DNA from: Vibrio sp. YMD68
GTDB taxonomy: Bacteria; Pseudomonadota; Gammaproteobacteria; Enterobacterales; Vibrionaceae
Direction: 5' to 3'
Length of the DNA stretch: 64,000 nt
NCBI RefSeq assembly: GCF_029958905.1
Contig: NZ_CP124614.1
Coordinates: forward strand, 1,178,001-1,242,000
Under the pieces are notes generated by a model. The model worked only from the letters and a program-made list of their open reading frames with translations. It did no database searches and was not told the DNA's origin. The translations under genes were made by a program, and so were the position numbers. Positions 55,406 through 64,000 of this stretch are shown one piece after another (the stretch's first letter is position 1; every line of letters begins with the position of its first letter).

Positions 55406-56371
55406 ATGAAGGCAAGTAAAATTTTAGCGACGGCTATCATTGCAAGTACAGCGTTACTTTCATCAGCCAGTATCATGGCAAAAACAGCTAAAGTCGCCGT
55501 ATCACAGATTGTCGAACACCCTGCATTAGATGCTACCCGCCAAGGATTATTAGATGGCTTAAAAGCAAAAGGCTATGAAGAAGGAAAAAATTTAGAGTTT
55601 GATTATAAAACCGCGCAAGGTAATCCAGCTATAGCCGTGCAAATAGCAAGGCAGTTTATCGGCGAAAATCCGGATGTCTTAGTCGGTATTGCCACACCTA
55701 CCGCTCAAGCGTTGGTCGCTGCGACGCGAAATATTCCTATCGTATTTACGGCAGTTACTGACCCTGTTGGTGCGAAGTTGGTTAAAACGCTTGAAAAACC
55801 GGGGAAAAATGTCACTGGCCTTTCTGACCTATCACCGATTAATCAACATGTAGAGCTGATCAAAGAAATCTTACCTGAAGCAAAATCCATCGGCGTTGTT
55901 TATAACCCTGGTGAAGCGAACGCGGTAACGTTAGTTGAGTTACTTAAAGAGAGCGCGAAAGCACAAGGGCTAGAGGTGATTGAGGCGACTGCGCTAAAAA
56001 GTGCTGATGTTCAGTCGGCGACACAAGCGATCGCTGCAAAATCCGATGTTCTTTATGCACCAACAGATAATACCGTTGCAAGTGCTATTGAAGGGATGAT
56101 TCTTGCTGCCAATCAAGCAAAAACACCAGTATTAGGTGGAGCGACTTCTTACGTAGAGAAAGGTGCAATAGCAAGCTTGGGCTTTGATTACTATCAAGTA
56201 GGTTACCAAACTGCGGATTACGTGGTCGCAATTTTGGAAGGAAATAAGCCAGGTGATCTTGATGTGAAAATAGCAAAAGGCTCCGATTTGGTCGTGAATC
56301 CTGCAGCAGCCAAAAAAATCGGCATTGTGATTCCACAGTCAGTACTTGACCGCGCAACAAGCGTAAAATAA
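55406..56371 (+). CDS. ABC transporter substrate-binding protein (TrpX-like, PF04392)
   Basis: 321 aa from the ATG at 55406, which has AAGGAG 5 nt upstream and begins a good signal peptide (to about residue 25, ASIMA). An in-frame ATG 22 codons upstream would add an Asn-rich stretch (HNNNNNQ) and is not preferred. Sequence such as AVSQIVEHPALDATRQGL and TAVTDPVGAKLV is typical of the ABC_sub_bind family that includes streptococcal TrpX. The ligand could be an aromatic amino acid, but specificity is not proven. Confidence 0.88.
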   Translation: MKASKILATAIIASTALLSSASIMAKTAKVAVSQIVEHPALDATRQGLLDGLKAKGYEEGKNLEFDYKTAQGNPAIAVQIARQFIGENPDVLVGIATPTAQALVAATRNIPIVFTAVTDPVGAKLVKTLEKPGKNVTGLSDLSPINQHVELIKEILPEAKSIGVVYNPGEANAVTLVELLKESAKAQGLEVIEATALKSADVQSATQAIAAKSDVLYAPTDNTVASAIEGMILAANQAKTPVLGGATSYVEKGAIASLGFDYYQVGYQTADYVVAILEGNKPGDLDVKIAKGSDLVVNPAAAKKIGIVIPQSVLDRATSVK

Positions 56372-56427
56372 CTTTGTGATACAGCCAGTAATCGGATTAC
56401 TGGCTTAGCAGTACAAAGGGAGTTGTT

Positions 56428-57402
56428 ATGTCTGCTTTTGCTTTTTTTGGAGCCCTAGAAATCGGGCTTCTGTACGGTCTTGTGGCGTTAGGTGTTTACC
56501 TAACGTTCAGAGTTCTTGATTTCCCAGACCTTAGTGTCGATGGCAGTTTCCCTATGGGAGCCGCAGTTGCAGCGACGGCTATCGTTGCTGGAATAAACCC
56601 TTGGCTTGCCACCGCAATGGCGATTATCGCTGGTGCAGCAACAGGGTGGGTCACCGCCTTTCTCGCTGTTAGATGCGGTATTCTCCATTTACTTGCTTCC
56701 ATCTTGACGATGATTGCTGCCTTTTCGATTAACATTCGAATCATGGGCCGCCCTAACATGTCTTTACTGGGAGAAGATACCATTCTCACGCCGTTTGAAG
56801 CGCTTGGCGATTCACTCTACATCCGCCCATTAGTTGTTGGTTTGCTTGTTCTCATATCCGCTTGGGGAGTGGTAAGGCTATTAAACAGTGATTTTGGCCT
56901 TGGGTTGAGAGCCACGGGGGTTAACTCGCGAATGGTCTCAGCACAGGGCGGTAGCACATCCTTTTACACCTATTTCGGGTTGGCTTTGTCCAACGGCTTT
57001 GTTGGCTTCTCTGGCGCTTTGTTTGCTCAGACGAATAGCTTTGCCGATGTTACTTCGGGTGTTGGTACTATCGTAGTTGGTTTAGCTGCCGTTATTTTGG
57101 GGCAGACTTTAATTCCTGGGCGAAAGATTTGGGTCGCCGTGATAGCCGTCATTGTCGGCTCGGTGTTATATCGTTTGGCTGTTGCCTTTGCGTTAAGCAG
57201 TGGGATGTTTGGATTGCAGGCTTCGGATCTGAACCTAGTAACGGCTGTTCTTGTTGCCATAGCCCTTATTGCTCCTAAAATAAAAGGGAACATGAAGTCA
57301 AAAAAGCCGAGTAAACCTGCAGAGAGTCAGGTGAGCACGAATTCTAAAGTTAATCCGAAGCAAAACTCTCAAACGGACAGTGAGTCAGGAGAAGCAGTAT
57401 GA
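56428..57402 (+). CDS. ABC transporter permease (TrpY-like)
   Basis: 324 aa with about nine membrane segments of the branched-chain/LivH superfamily: VALGVYLTFRVLDFPDLSVDGSFPMGAA is the conserved N-terminal block. A hydrophilic Ser/Lys-rich C-terminal tail (about 290-324) is unusual. It forms the channel with the next gene, which it overlaps by 4 nt. Confidence 0.88.
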   Translation: MSAFAFFGALEIGLLYGLVALGVYLTFRVLDFPDLSVDGSFPMGAAVAATAIVAGINPWLATAMAIIAGAATGWVTAFLAVRCGILHLLASILTMIAAFSINIRIMGRPNMSLLGEDTILTPFEALGDSLYIRPLVVGLLVLISAWGVVRLLNSDFGLGLRATGVNSRMVSAQGGSTSFYTYFGLALSNGFVGFSGALFAQTNSFADVTSGVGTIVVGLAAVILGQTLIPGRKIWVAVIAVIVGSVLYRLAVAFALSSGMFGLQASDLNLVTAVLVAIALIAPKIKGNMKSKKPSKPAESQVSTNSKVNPKQNSQTDSESGEAV

Positions 57403-58193
57403 TTCGGTTAGAAGACATTCAAGTGACATTTAACCCAGGAACAATATTAGAAAACCGAGCACTGAGAGGCGTTACGTTAGAGGTTCCTGAACACCAATTT
57501 TTAACGGTTATTGGTTCTAATGGTGCAGGGAAGTCAACCTTACTCGGTGCGGTGACTGGCGAGACACCTATGGTTGGTGGCCGAGTCATTATAGATGAGC
57601 TTGATGTGACGAAAAAAACGGTGGATCAAAGAGCAAAGCAATGTGCTCGTGTATTCCAAGATCCACTTGCGGGGACGTGTGCTGATTTGACCATTGAAGA
57701 AAATATGGCACTGGCGTATATGCGCGGTAAGAGACGAGGATGGAATTTGTCGCTGTCTTCGAACCGGCGAAAGCTTTTTCAAGAGCGCATTAGCATTCTT
57801 GGGCTTGGCCTTGAAGATCGCTTGAGTGACCATATTGGGTTGTTGTCTGGCGGGCAACGTCAGGCGGTGAGCTTGGTTATGGCAACACTATCAGACAGTA
57901 AGTTGCTACTGTTAGATGAGCATACCGCAGCACTGGATCCTCGCATGGCGGCTTTTGTCATCGATTTAACGAAAACCATTGTTCGAGAGTTTAATCTGAC
58001 CGTGATGATGGTGACTCATTCGATGAAAGATGCCTTAGCCTGTGGGGATCGAACTGTTATGCTGCATCAAGGTGAAATAGTATTGGATGTTTCAGGTGAA
58101 CAGCGTGCCAATATGAAAGTACCTGATTTACTTGAAATGTTTAGTAAAGTTCGTGGTGAGGAGCTCGCCGATGACAGCTTATTGTTGAACTAA
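57399..58193 (+). CDS. ABC transporter ATPase (TrpZ-like)
   Basis: 264 aa. Walker A GSNGAGKST (about 38-46), signature LSGGQRQAVSL, Walker B LLLLDEHTAALD (EHTAALD instead of the usual EPTxxLD, seen in this family), and switch His in MVTHSMKDA. It drives the transporter of the two preceding genes. Strong terminator at 58233. Confidence 0.92.
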   Translation: MIRLEDIQVTFNPGTILENRALRGVTLEVPEHQFLTVIGSNGAGKSTLLGAVTGETPMVGGRVIIDELDVTKKTVDQRAKQCARVFQDPLAGTCADLTIEENMALAYMRGKRRGWNLSLSSNRRKLFQERISILGLGLEDRLSDHIGLLSGGQRQAVSLVMATLSDSKLLLLDEHTAALDPRMAAFVIDLTKTIVREFNLTVMMVTHSMKDALACGDRTVMLHQGEIVLDVSGEQRANMKVPDLLEMFSKVRGEELADDSLLLN

Positions 58194-58232
58194 TGCTTGA
58201 TTCGTTACTCTGATAAAACACGACAATATGAT

Positions 58233-58274
58233 GAGCCCATTATCGAGACAGTTCTCAATGGGCTCTTTTTCTTT
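58233..58274 (+). terminator. Terminator of the TrpXYZ-like operon
   Basis: GAGCCCATT (58233-58241) pairs with AATGGGCTC (58257-58265), with extra inner GAG/CTC pairing and a T-rich tail. It ends about 20 nt before the next gene. Confidence 0.92.
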
Positions 58275-58293
58275 ACATGTAATGAGCGATTCA

Positions 58294-59754
58294 ATGAAGT
58301 CAAATCGACATTTTAGTTTAAAGTTTGCGATTTTAATGCCTCTGGTGGTATCGGTAGTATTGATGAGCTTAGTGGTTAAGAGCCATTACGATTTGGTGAA
58401 CAATAATATTTCGTCTGAATACGAACGTCTTAAAAGCGCGATGTTGCGTTCAACAAAAGTACTATCCGCCCTTGACTACAACTTTACGAATTACTTTCAA
58501 ACGGGGGGGCTCATACTGCTTGAACACAATAAGCAGGTTATTGATGATTTATGTCAGATCTGGCCGATAGAGTCGTTGCTCCGTGCCCAGGGTAAGTCTC
58601 ACACTATGTCTGCGGTTGACATCACCTATATGTTGGTGGGTGATAAATCGATTTGTAATGCAGAGAGTGAATTATACGAACGTATTTCTACCCAAGTTTC
58701 TCTGGCTCCTGCCCTTTCGTTCATGCATGATCTTGATGATTTTATATTAGGCATCCATTATTTTGATAAAGAAGGTTACGTTTTCTCTTCCCCTGATACC
58801 ATGGCTCGAAACGTCACCAAAGAGTTCTTGGGTACGCTGCAAACTCGCCCCTATTGGATAGAAACGGCAAAGAATAAAGATAAGATCACCGTATTAGGCC
58901 CCCTTAACTCAGTTATTTTAAATAAACATGTTATGGCTTTCACGATTCCAGTGCATTCAGAGCAAGTATTCGAGGGCATTATTTCCTTGGACATTGATGT
59001 AGACCTACTGCTTGATACTGGAGACAAACTTATTGGTGAAATCCGAATATTCAACACCGACCTAAATAGCGTCCCCAATCATGCATTCAGATTACGGAGT
59101 ATCGAATACGAAGGTATTGTCTTTAACCACGTCATTTTTTACGATTCTAACCTCATCGATGAAGCTAAATTTTTTATAGATCAAGAAAAATTCAGTTTGC
59201 TGGTGATTTTGCTGACTCACATATTTTTAGTTCTGACATTACTTTACGTAAACATTAATGTAGAGCGCACTCATTTTAAGGATCTAGCAGAGCGTGATCC
59301 TATGACGGGTTTACTGAATCGCCGTGGGTTTGATGTTTTTTTGAGCCGAAGAAGGACTGAAAGAATGTTTGCGTTGGCTATTTTCGATATTGATGATTTT
59401 AAGTTAGTGAACGATAGGTATGGCCATGACGTAGGAGATAACGTTATCTGTTATATGGCGACCCAGTTAGACAAAAATACACGAAGCAATGACGCTGCTG
59501 CTCGTTTTGGTGGCGAAGAGTTTGTGGTTTATATCGAAGGAAACGATGAAACACAACTGAAGAAGGCCTTGGACAGAGTCACCTTGGCAATTACCCAACA
59601 CTCAAAACAAGCCGTTGAAACCGGCTTCACGGTGTCAGGTGGGGTTGAAATAGTCAAGCCCAGTTTCAATGTCGATTTTTCTCAGCTGATCAAAAATGCC
59701 GATGAAAAGCTCTATCAAGCGAAAACATCAGGGAAGAATCAACTTGTTTATTAG
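58294..59754 (+). CDS. Membrane diguanylate cyclase (GGDEF domain)
   Basis: 486 aa. TM1 (about 9-30) and TM2 (about 305-325) enclose a periplasmic sensor region of about 270 residues. The GGDEF domain (about 338-486) has an active-site GGEEF, and RSND five residues before it forms the inhibitory RxxD I-site. It makes cyclic-di-GMP with product feedback. The start is uncertain: ATGs at 58228 and 58282 also exist, but the first lies in the upstream terminator. The gene's promoter must overlap that terminator or transcription must read through. Convergent with dusC, 8 nt apart. Confidence 0.9.
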   Translation: MKSNRHFSLKFAILMPLVVSVVLMSLVVKSHYDLVNNNISSEYERLKSAMLRSTKVLSALDYNFTNYFQTGGLILLEHNKQVIDDLCQIWPIESLLRAQGKSHTMSAVDITYMLVGDKSICNAESELYERISTQVSLAPALSFMHDLDDFILGIHYFDKEGYVFSSPDTMARNVTKEFLGTLQTRPYWIETAKNKDKITVLGPLNSVILNKHVMAFTIPVHSEQVFEGIISLDIDVDLLLDTGDKLIGEIRIFNTDLNSVPNHAFRLRSIEYEGIVFNHVIFYDSNLIDEAKFFIDQEKFSLLVILLTHIFLVLTLLYVNINVERTHFKDLAERDPMTGLLNRRGFDVFLSRRRTERMFALAIFDIDDFKLVNDRYGHDVGDNVICYMATQLDKNTRSNDAAARFGGEEFVVYIEGNDETQLKKALDRVTLAITQHSKQAVETGFTVSGGVEIVKPSFNVDFSQLIKNADEKLYQAKTSGKNQLVY

Positions 59755-59762
59755 GGTGTTTA

Positions 59763-60713
59763 TTAGAGAATTTGTTGGGCTTGGTATAATTTGATATGTT
59801 CGACAATCGGTTGTGCTGTTTTGAACGTTCTTATCTCGCGAAACAGATCATTGGCCTGAGGGTATTGTTGCTTTAAATAAGCAAACCATTGCTTGACCCT
59901 ATTCGGGTAGTACATTCCCTTATCTCCGGCCATTTCATATTTTGAATAGGCCAGTAAGAGTTCAACCACATCAGCCCATGGCATTGGTTTGTGATTGTGT
60001 TTAACCACATTACCAAGATTAGGAACATTAAATGCGCCCCGGCAGACCATCAAAGAATCGATTCCGGTTGTTTCGATACAGCGTTGGCCGTCTTCGTAGT
60101 TCCAAATTTCTCCGTTTGCAATCAAAGGAATTGAAGAACTCTTACGGATTTCGTTTATGTAATCCCACTTGATTTCACTGGCTTTGTAGCCGCCTGATTT
60201 GGTTCTAGCGTGAACCGTTAATTCGTTGGCGCCCGCTTTTTCAATCTCTTCCACTATCTTGAAACAATCATCGGGATTTTCCCAACCAAGGCGGATCTTC
60301 GCTGAAACGGGAATATGGTCTGAAACCGCTTCTCGACAAGCCTGAACTACATCATGGATTAATTCTGGGTGTTGCAGCAATGCCGCGCCGCCTCTGCTTT
60401 TATTGACCAGTCGGGCAGGGCAACCAAAATTCAAATCAATCCCTTTGGCTCCTAATTTTTCAGCTTGAATCGCATTTTTTGCCATCCATTTAGGGTGTTG
60501 ACCTAATAGCTGAATATGAACAGGGACACCAGATTTGGTTTGAGAGTCTGTCAGCAGTTCAGGGCATAGACGATGGAATACATGCTCAGGAAGCTCTTGA
60601 TCACTAACACGAACAAATTCAGTGACACAAAGGTCATAATCATTGATATCGGTGAGGATTTCTCGCATTAAGTGGTCTAAAACGCCCTCCATAGGGCCTA
60701 GAATGACACGCAT
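59763..60713 (-). CDS. dusC: tRNA-dihydrouridine(16) synthase DusC
   Basis: 316-aa flavin enzyme. MRVILGPMEGVLDHLMRE matches the DusC start, and the active-site GIDLNFGCPA has the catalytic Cys (near residue 98). VHARTKSGGYKASEIKWDYI is also typical. It reduces U16 of tRNA using NADPH. An upstream in-frame ATG at 60782 would add 23 residues; 60713 fits the family N-terminus. Confidence 0.93.
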   Translation of the reverse strand: MRVILGPMEGVLDHLMREILTDINDYDLCVTEFVRVSDQELPEHVFHRLCPELLTDSQTKSGVPVHIQLLGQHPKWMAKNAIQAEKLGAKGIDLNFGCPARLVNKSRGGAALLQHPELIHDVVQACREAVSDHIPVSAKIRLGWENPDDCFKIVEEIEKAGANELTVHARTKSGGYKASEIKWDYINEIRKSSSIPLIANGEIWNYEDGQRCIETTGIDSLMVCRGAFNVPNLGNVVKHNHKPMPWADVVELLLAYSKYEMAGDKGMYYPNRVKQWFAYLKQQYPQANDLFREIRTFKTAQPIVEHIKLYQAQQIL

Positions 60714-60852
60714 GTATGTATCGCCTTTTTGCGGTAGTGATCGGTAGAAGAGTATTTTGGCAGCGAGATTGTAGAGGCTCACGATAAGATTGTCACTAAC
60801 ACCTTGCTTCAGGCTATAATAATTGCTGTTTTTCTTTAGATTTTAAAATGAC

Positions 60853-61467
60853 ATGACTTATCAGCTTATCAACCTAGATACTTTAACGAGCGATGTTTCA
60901 TCCGAAACTATCGAAGGCGCTATTTTGGCGGCCAATTTTGCCGTTAAGCCAATTGCCCCAGAGGCATGGGTAGACCGAATTTTTTCAGATGCATCGCCAC
61001 GTCACATAAGCCTGGTAACGGAACAGATTCATGCGCAGTTTAATCGATTGCAACGAAATGAATATGAAGTATCGGCATTACTCGAGGTTGAACATACTCA
61101 AGATAAGCTGATTGAATTTGCCAGTGGCTTTATGACCGTGTGGGCCGTTGTTGAACCTCAATGGCAGGAAATACAGCTTAACGATGGTTCGATGCGTATG
61201 CTTCAAGCCTTGTTGACGCTATTTATGCTGTCAATTGACGAAGAGCAGACACAACAGCAAATGAAAAATGCTGGTATTGAAACACCCCCGACATTATCAG
61301 ATTTTATTGGTCAGCTTGACCTGATGGTGAGTGAAGTCGCACTCGCGGCTGATGAAGCTATGGTCGGAGGCAAAAGCCAGAGTATTAATCCCTATAAAGA
61401 CATTGGCCGCAATGATCCTTGCCCGTGTTCTAGCGGCAAAAAATTCAAACAATGCTGTGGTCAATAG
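60853..61467 (+). CDS. YecA/UPF0149 family protein with SEC-C zinc motif
   Basis: 204 aa. An N-terminal helical UPF0149 domain (about 15-165) is joined to a C-terminal SEC-C zinc-binding motif ([20 protein letters not shown]), the same metal-binding tail found in SecA. Probably a chaperone-related or protein-interaction role; unproven. Divergent from dusC. Confidence 0.85.
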   Translation: MTYQLINLDTLTSDVSSETIEGAILAANFAVKPIAPEAWVDRIFSDASPRHISLVTEQIHAQFNRLQRNEYEVSALLEVEHTQDKLIEFASGFMTVWAVVEPQWQEIQLNDGSMRMLQALLTLFMLSIDEEQTQQQMKNAGIETPPTLSDFIGQLDLMVSEVALAADEAMVGGKSQSINPYKDIGRNDPCPCSSGKKFKQCCGQ

Positions 61468-61535
61468 AGCTTTAAATACATGAAACGGATGCCTAAAACA
61501 GGGTGTTTGTTCTGAAACAATCAGGAGTATATTAC

Positions 61536-62150
61536 ATGAAAAAGTGGAGCCTTCTACTGATAGTCCATTGTTCAATATTGGTCAGTTTTTCTGCTTTCGC
61601 CACACCTCAAGAAGAATTGAGTGCCCGACTTTCTTTAAATGATGGATTCACTGCGACGTTCAGTCAGCAGATCGTTAGCCCTGAAGGGGATATCGTCATG
61701 GAAGGGGAAGGTCTTGTTGAAATTGCAAGGCCAAGTAAGTTTCGATGGGAAACGACATTTCCAGATGAAAACACGCTGATTTCAGACGGTGAAACCTTGT
61801 GGTATTACAGCCCATTCATTGAGCAGGTGAGCCTGTACTGGCAAAAGCAAGCTGTTGAGCAAACTCCTTTCATTTTACTCACTCGCAATGAAGAAAGTGA
61901 TTGGGAGAACTATACGGTATCGCAACAAAACGATCGCTTCACGCTAACGCCTACAACGGCGGATTCGACGCAAGGTCAGTTTCAAATTGATATCGACAAC
62001 AAAGGGATTGTGAAAGGGTTTAACGTCATCGAGCAAGATGGGCAACGTGGACTTTTTAGCTTTAGTAATGTGAAACTAGAGTTACCAAAAAACGATCGCT
62101 TTGTATTTGTTATTCCAGAGGGCGTAGAGGTTGATGACCAAAGGAACTAA
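61536..62150 (+). CDS. lolA: Outer-membrane lipoprotein carrier protein LolA
   Basis: 204 aa. The signal peptide (about 1-22, SFSAFA) is followed by the LolA fold: [36 protein letters not shown], then [18 protein letters not shown]. It ferries lipoproteins through the periplasm from LolCDE to LolB. AGGAG is 8 nt before the ATG at 61536; an in-frame ATG-like start 11 codons upstream lacks the site. rarA follows after 2 nt. Confidence 0.96.
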   Translation: MKKWSLLLIVHCSILVSFSAFATPQEELSARLSLNDGFTATFSQQIVSPEGDIVMEGEGLVEIARPSKFRWETTFPDENTLISDGETLWYYSPFIEQVSLYWQKQAVEQTPFILLTRNEESDWENYTVSQQNDRFTLTPTTADSTQGQFQIDIDNKGIVKGFNVIEQDGQRGLFSFSNVKLELPKNDRFVFVIPEGVEVDDQRN

Positions 62151-62152
62151 CC

Positions 62153-63499
62153 ATGAGTAACTTCAGTTTAGATTTCTCAGGTGATGAAGATTTTCGACCA
62201 CTTGCGGCACGCATGCGCCCAGAAACTATGGAACAGTACATTGGCCAGCAGCATATATTAGGGCCAGGCAAACCGCTTCGAAGAGCCTTAGAAGCGGGTC
62301 ATATCCATTCTATGATTTTATGGGGGCCACCTGGCACGGGCAAAACCACGCTTGCTGAAGTCGCTGCGAACTATGCTGATGCAGAAGTAGAGCGAGTGTC
62401 AGCGGTGACTTCGGGTATTAAAGAAATACGTGCCGCCATAGAGAAAGCGAGAGAAAATAAGAATATTGGCAAACGCACAATATTGTTTGTCGACGAAGTT
62501 CATCGGTTCAATAAATCTCAACAAGACGCTTTTTTACCTCATATCGAAGATGGTACGGTGACCTTTATTGGCGCAACTACGGAAAACCCTTCTTTTGAAT
62601 TGAACAACGCACTGTTGTCTCGGGCGCGGGTTTACAAGCTCATATCGTTATCCGCGTTAGAGATTCTTCAAGCTTTAGAGCAGGCTTTAGCTGATGAACC
62701 GCGAGGCCTTGGTAAGGTTAACGCTCATTTCCATGACAATGTACTGGATCGGCTGGCTGAGCTGGTTAACGGTGACGCTCGAATGTCACTTAACTATCTT
62801 GAGCTTCTGTTCGATATGGCAGAAGAAGAGGAAGGCATCAAACAAATCACCCTACCATTACTCGCGGAGGTTGCGGGTGAAAAAGTCTCTCGTTTTGATA
62901 ATAAAGGCGATATTTGGTACGACCTAATATCGGCGGTGCATAAATCGATACGAGGCTCGAACCCTGATGGCGCTTTGTATTGGTCTGCCAGAATGATTTC
63001 AGCAGGGTGCGACCCACTCTATATCGCGAGAAGATTACTGGCGATTGCTTCAGAAGACATCGGTAATGCCGATCCAAGAGCGATGCAAATTGCATTATCG
63101 GCATGGGATTGCTTTACACGAGTCGGCCCAGCCGAAGGTGAGCGAGCCATTGCTCAAGCGATCGTTTACCTAGCATGCGCACCCAAAAGTAATGCGGTTT
63201 ATACCGCTTGGAAACAAGCGCTTCGAGATGCAAAAGAGTATCCGGAATATGAGGTGCCTGCGCATCTTCGTAATGCCCCGACAAGTTTAATGAAAGATTT
63301 GGGTTATGGCGCGGAATATAGATACGCCCATGATGAGCAAGGAGCATACGCTGCTGGCGAAGTGTACCTGCCACCAGAGATGAGTCATTTACGTTACTAC
63401 ACACCGACAAACAGAGGTTTGGAGACAAAAATTGGCGAAAAGTTAGATTACTTGGCTAGTTTAGATGCAAAAAGCCCACGAAAGCGCTATGAAAAGTGA
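62153..63499 (+). CDS. rarA: Replication-associated recombination protein RarA
   Basis: 448-aa AAA+ protein (MgsA/WRNIP1 family). Walker [10 protein letters not shown] (near 63), Walker [19 protein letters not shown], sensor [12 protein letters not shown], and the C-terminal MgsA tetramerisation domain ([18 protein letters not shown]). It acts at stalled replication forks. The lolA-rarA-serS order is conserved in gammaproteobacteria. Confidence 0.97.
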   Translation: MSNFSLDFSGDEDFRPLAARMRPETMEQYIGQQHILGPGKPLRRALEAGHIHSMILWGPPGTGKTTLAEVAANYADAEVERVSAVTSGIKEIRAAIEKARENKNIGKRTILFVDEVHRFNKSQQDAFLPHIEDGTVTFIGATTENPSFELNNALLSRARVYKLISLSALEILQALEQALADEPRGLGKVNAHFHDNVLDRLAELVNGDARMSLNYLELLFDMAEEEEGIKQITLPLLAEVAGEKVSRFDNKGDIWYDLISAVHKSIRGSNPDGALYWSARMISAGCDPLYIARRLLAIASEDIGNADPRAMQIALSAWDCFTRVGPAEGERAIAQAIVYLACAPKSNAVYTAWKQALRDAKEYPEYEVPAHLRNAPTSLMKDLGYGAEYRYAHDEQGAYAAGEVYLPPEMSHLRYYTPTNRGLETKIGEKLDYLASLDAKSPRKRYEK

Positions 63500-63603
63500 G
63501 CGTTTTTGGATACATTTGTTCGATTATAATTTCTTTACACATCACCGCTTTCTTAAGTGTTATGTTGGTGTGTTTTCCACAACTATAAGGCATAGGATTA
63601 GCA

Positions 63604-64000
63604 ATGCTGGATTCTAAATTACTTCGCACTGAGCTGAATGAAACAGCTGCAAAATTAGCACGTCGCGGTTTTAAACTTGACGTAGACACCATCGGTCAAC
63701 TTGAAGAGCAACGTAAATCCATTCAAGTAGAAGTTGAAAATTTACAATCCACGCGTAATTCCATCTCCAAGCAAATCGGCCAAAAAATGGCGTCTGGTGA
63801 CAAAGCGGGTGCTGAAGAGATTAAAAAGCAGATCGGTACGCTAGGCAGTGATTTGGAAGCTAAAAAAGCGGAACTGGTTGTCGTTCAAAGTAAGCTTGAA
63901 GAGATTACCTTGTCGGTTCCTAACCTTCCCGATGATGCAGTACCCGATGGTAAAGATGAAAACGATAACGTTGAAATCTCTCGTTGGGGTGAGCCAAAAT
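63604..64000 (+). CDS. serS: Seryl-tRNA synthetase (5' part, cut by window end)
   Basis: The first 132 codons are present, and the gene runs off the window. [23 protein letters not shown] followed by a long antiparallel coiled coil (about 30-100) is the tRNA-binding arm of class II SerRS. Then comes [32 protein letters not shown] linker sequence (given here only as its LPDDAVPDG core). The catalytic core lies outside the window. Confidence 0.95.
   Translation, partial: MLDSKLLRTELNETAAKLARRGFKLDVDTIGQLEEQRKSIQVEVENLQSTRNSISKQIGQKMASGDKAGAEEIKKQIGTLGSDLEAKKAELVVVQSKLEEITLSVPNLPDDAVPDGKDENDNVEISRWGEPK

Overview
The window is a chromosomal segment of a Vibrio or close Vibrionaceae relative. The evidence is the gene order minCDE-ycgL-mltB-folD, dctPQM/dctDB, tig-clpP-clpX-lon-hupB-ppiD-comEA-cmk-rpsA-ihfB-lapAB-pyrF, cysB, and lolA-rarA-serS, which matches from memory the order on Vibrio chromosome 1, plus Vibrio-like proteins and moderate GC. 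Coding density is high and nearly every operon ends in a visible intrinsic terminator.

Layout. 1-6.6 kb: the Ori-macrodomain gene maoP and divergent hdfR, the minCDE septum-placement operon (minus strand), ycgL, an MltB-type lytic transglycosylase, folD and tRNA-Arg(UCU). 6.6-8.3 kb: a LysR regulator divergent from a glutathione transferase. 8.4-22.8 kb: a complete aerobactin locus. It holds an FhuF-type siderophore-iron reductase, an MFS protein (ShiF-like exporter candidate), an FhuCDB-type ABC importer with a fused double permease, iucABCD, and the TonB-dependent receptor iutA. Four Fur boxes cover every promoter region of the locus. 23.4-30.1 kb: an OmpR-type two-component system next to a GtsABCD-type sugar (probably glucose) ABC transporter. 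30.6-37.0 kb: the dctPQM TRAP transporter with a sigma-54 promoter, and convergent dctBD encoding its likely activator. 37.5-51.8 kb: proteostasis and nucleoid/translation genes, including a sigma-32-type promoter in front of lon. 52-64 kb: an unknown membrane-anchored coiled-coil protein, cysB, a methyltransferase, a TrpXYZ-like ABC transporter, a diguanylate cyclase, dusC, a YecA-family protein, lolA, rarA and the 5' part of serS.

From memory of V. cholerae gene order, the block between the tRNA-Arg gene and dctP (about 6.6-30.5 kb) looks accessory: two nutrient-import modules inserted into a conserved backbone. No integrase, transposase or attachment-site duplication was seen.

The features least explained by the genes are: short-period tandem repeats in six intergenic spots, most of them after gene 3' ends (14 perfect octamers near maoP, nine octamer copies just after minE, heptamers, 13-mers and 16-17-mers elsewhere); a multi-hairpin element after the sugar transporter (30117-30222); tiny membrane-peptide ORFs before the two-component system; and several long perfect dyads with no assigned regulator. 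No CRISPR array, phage gene or IS element is visible.
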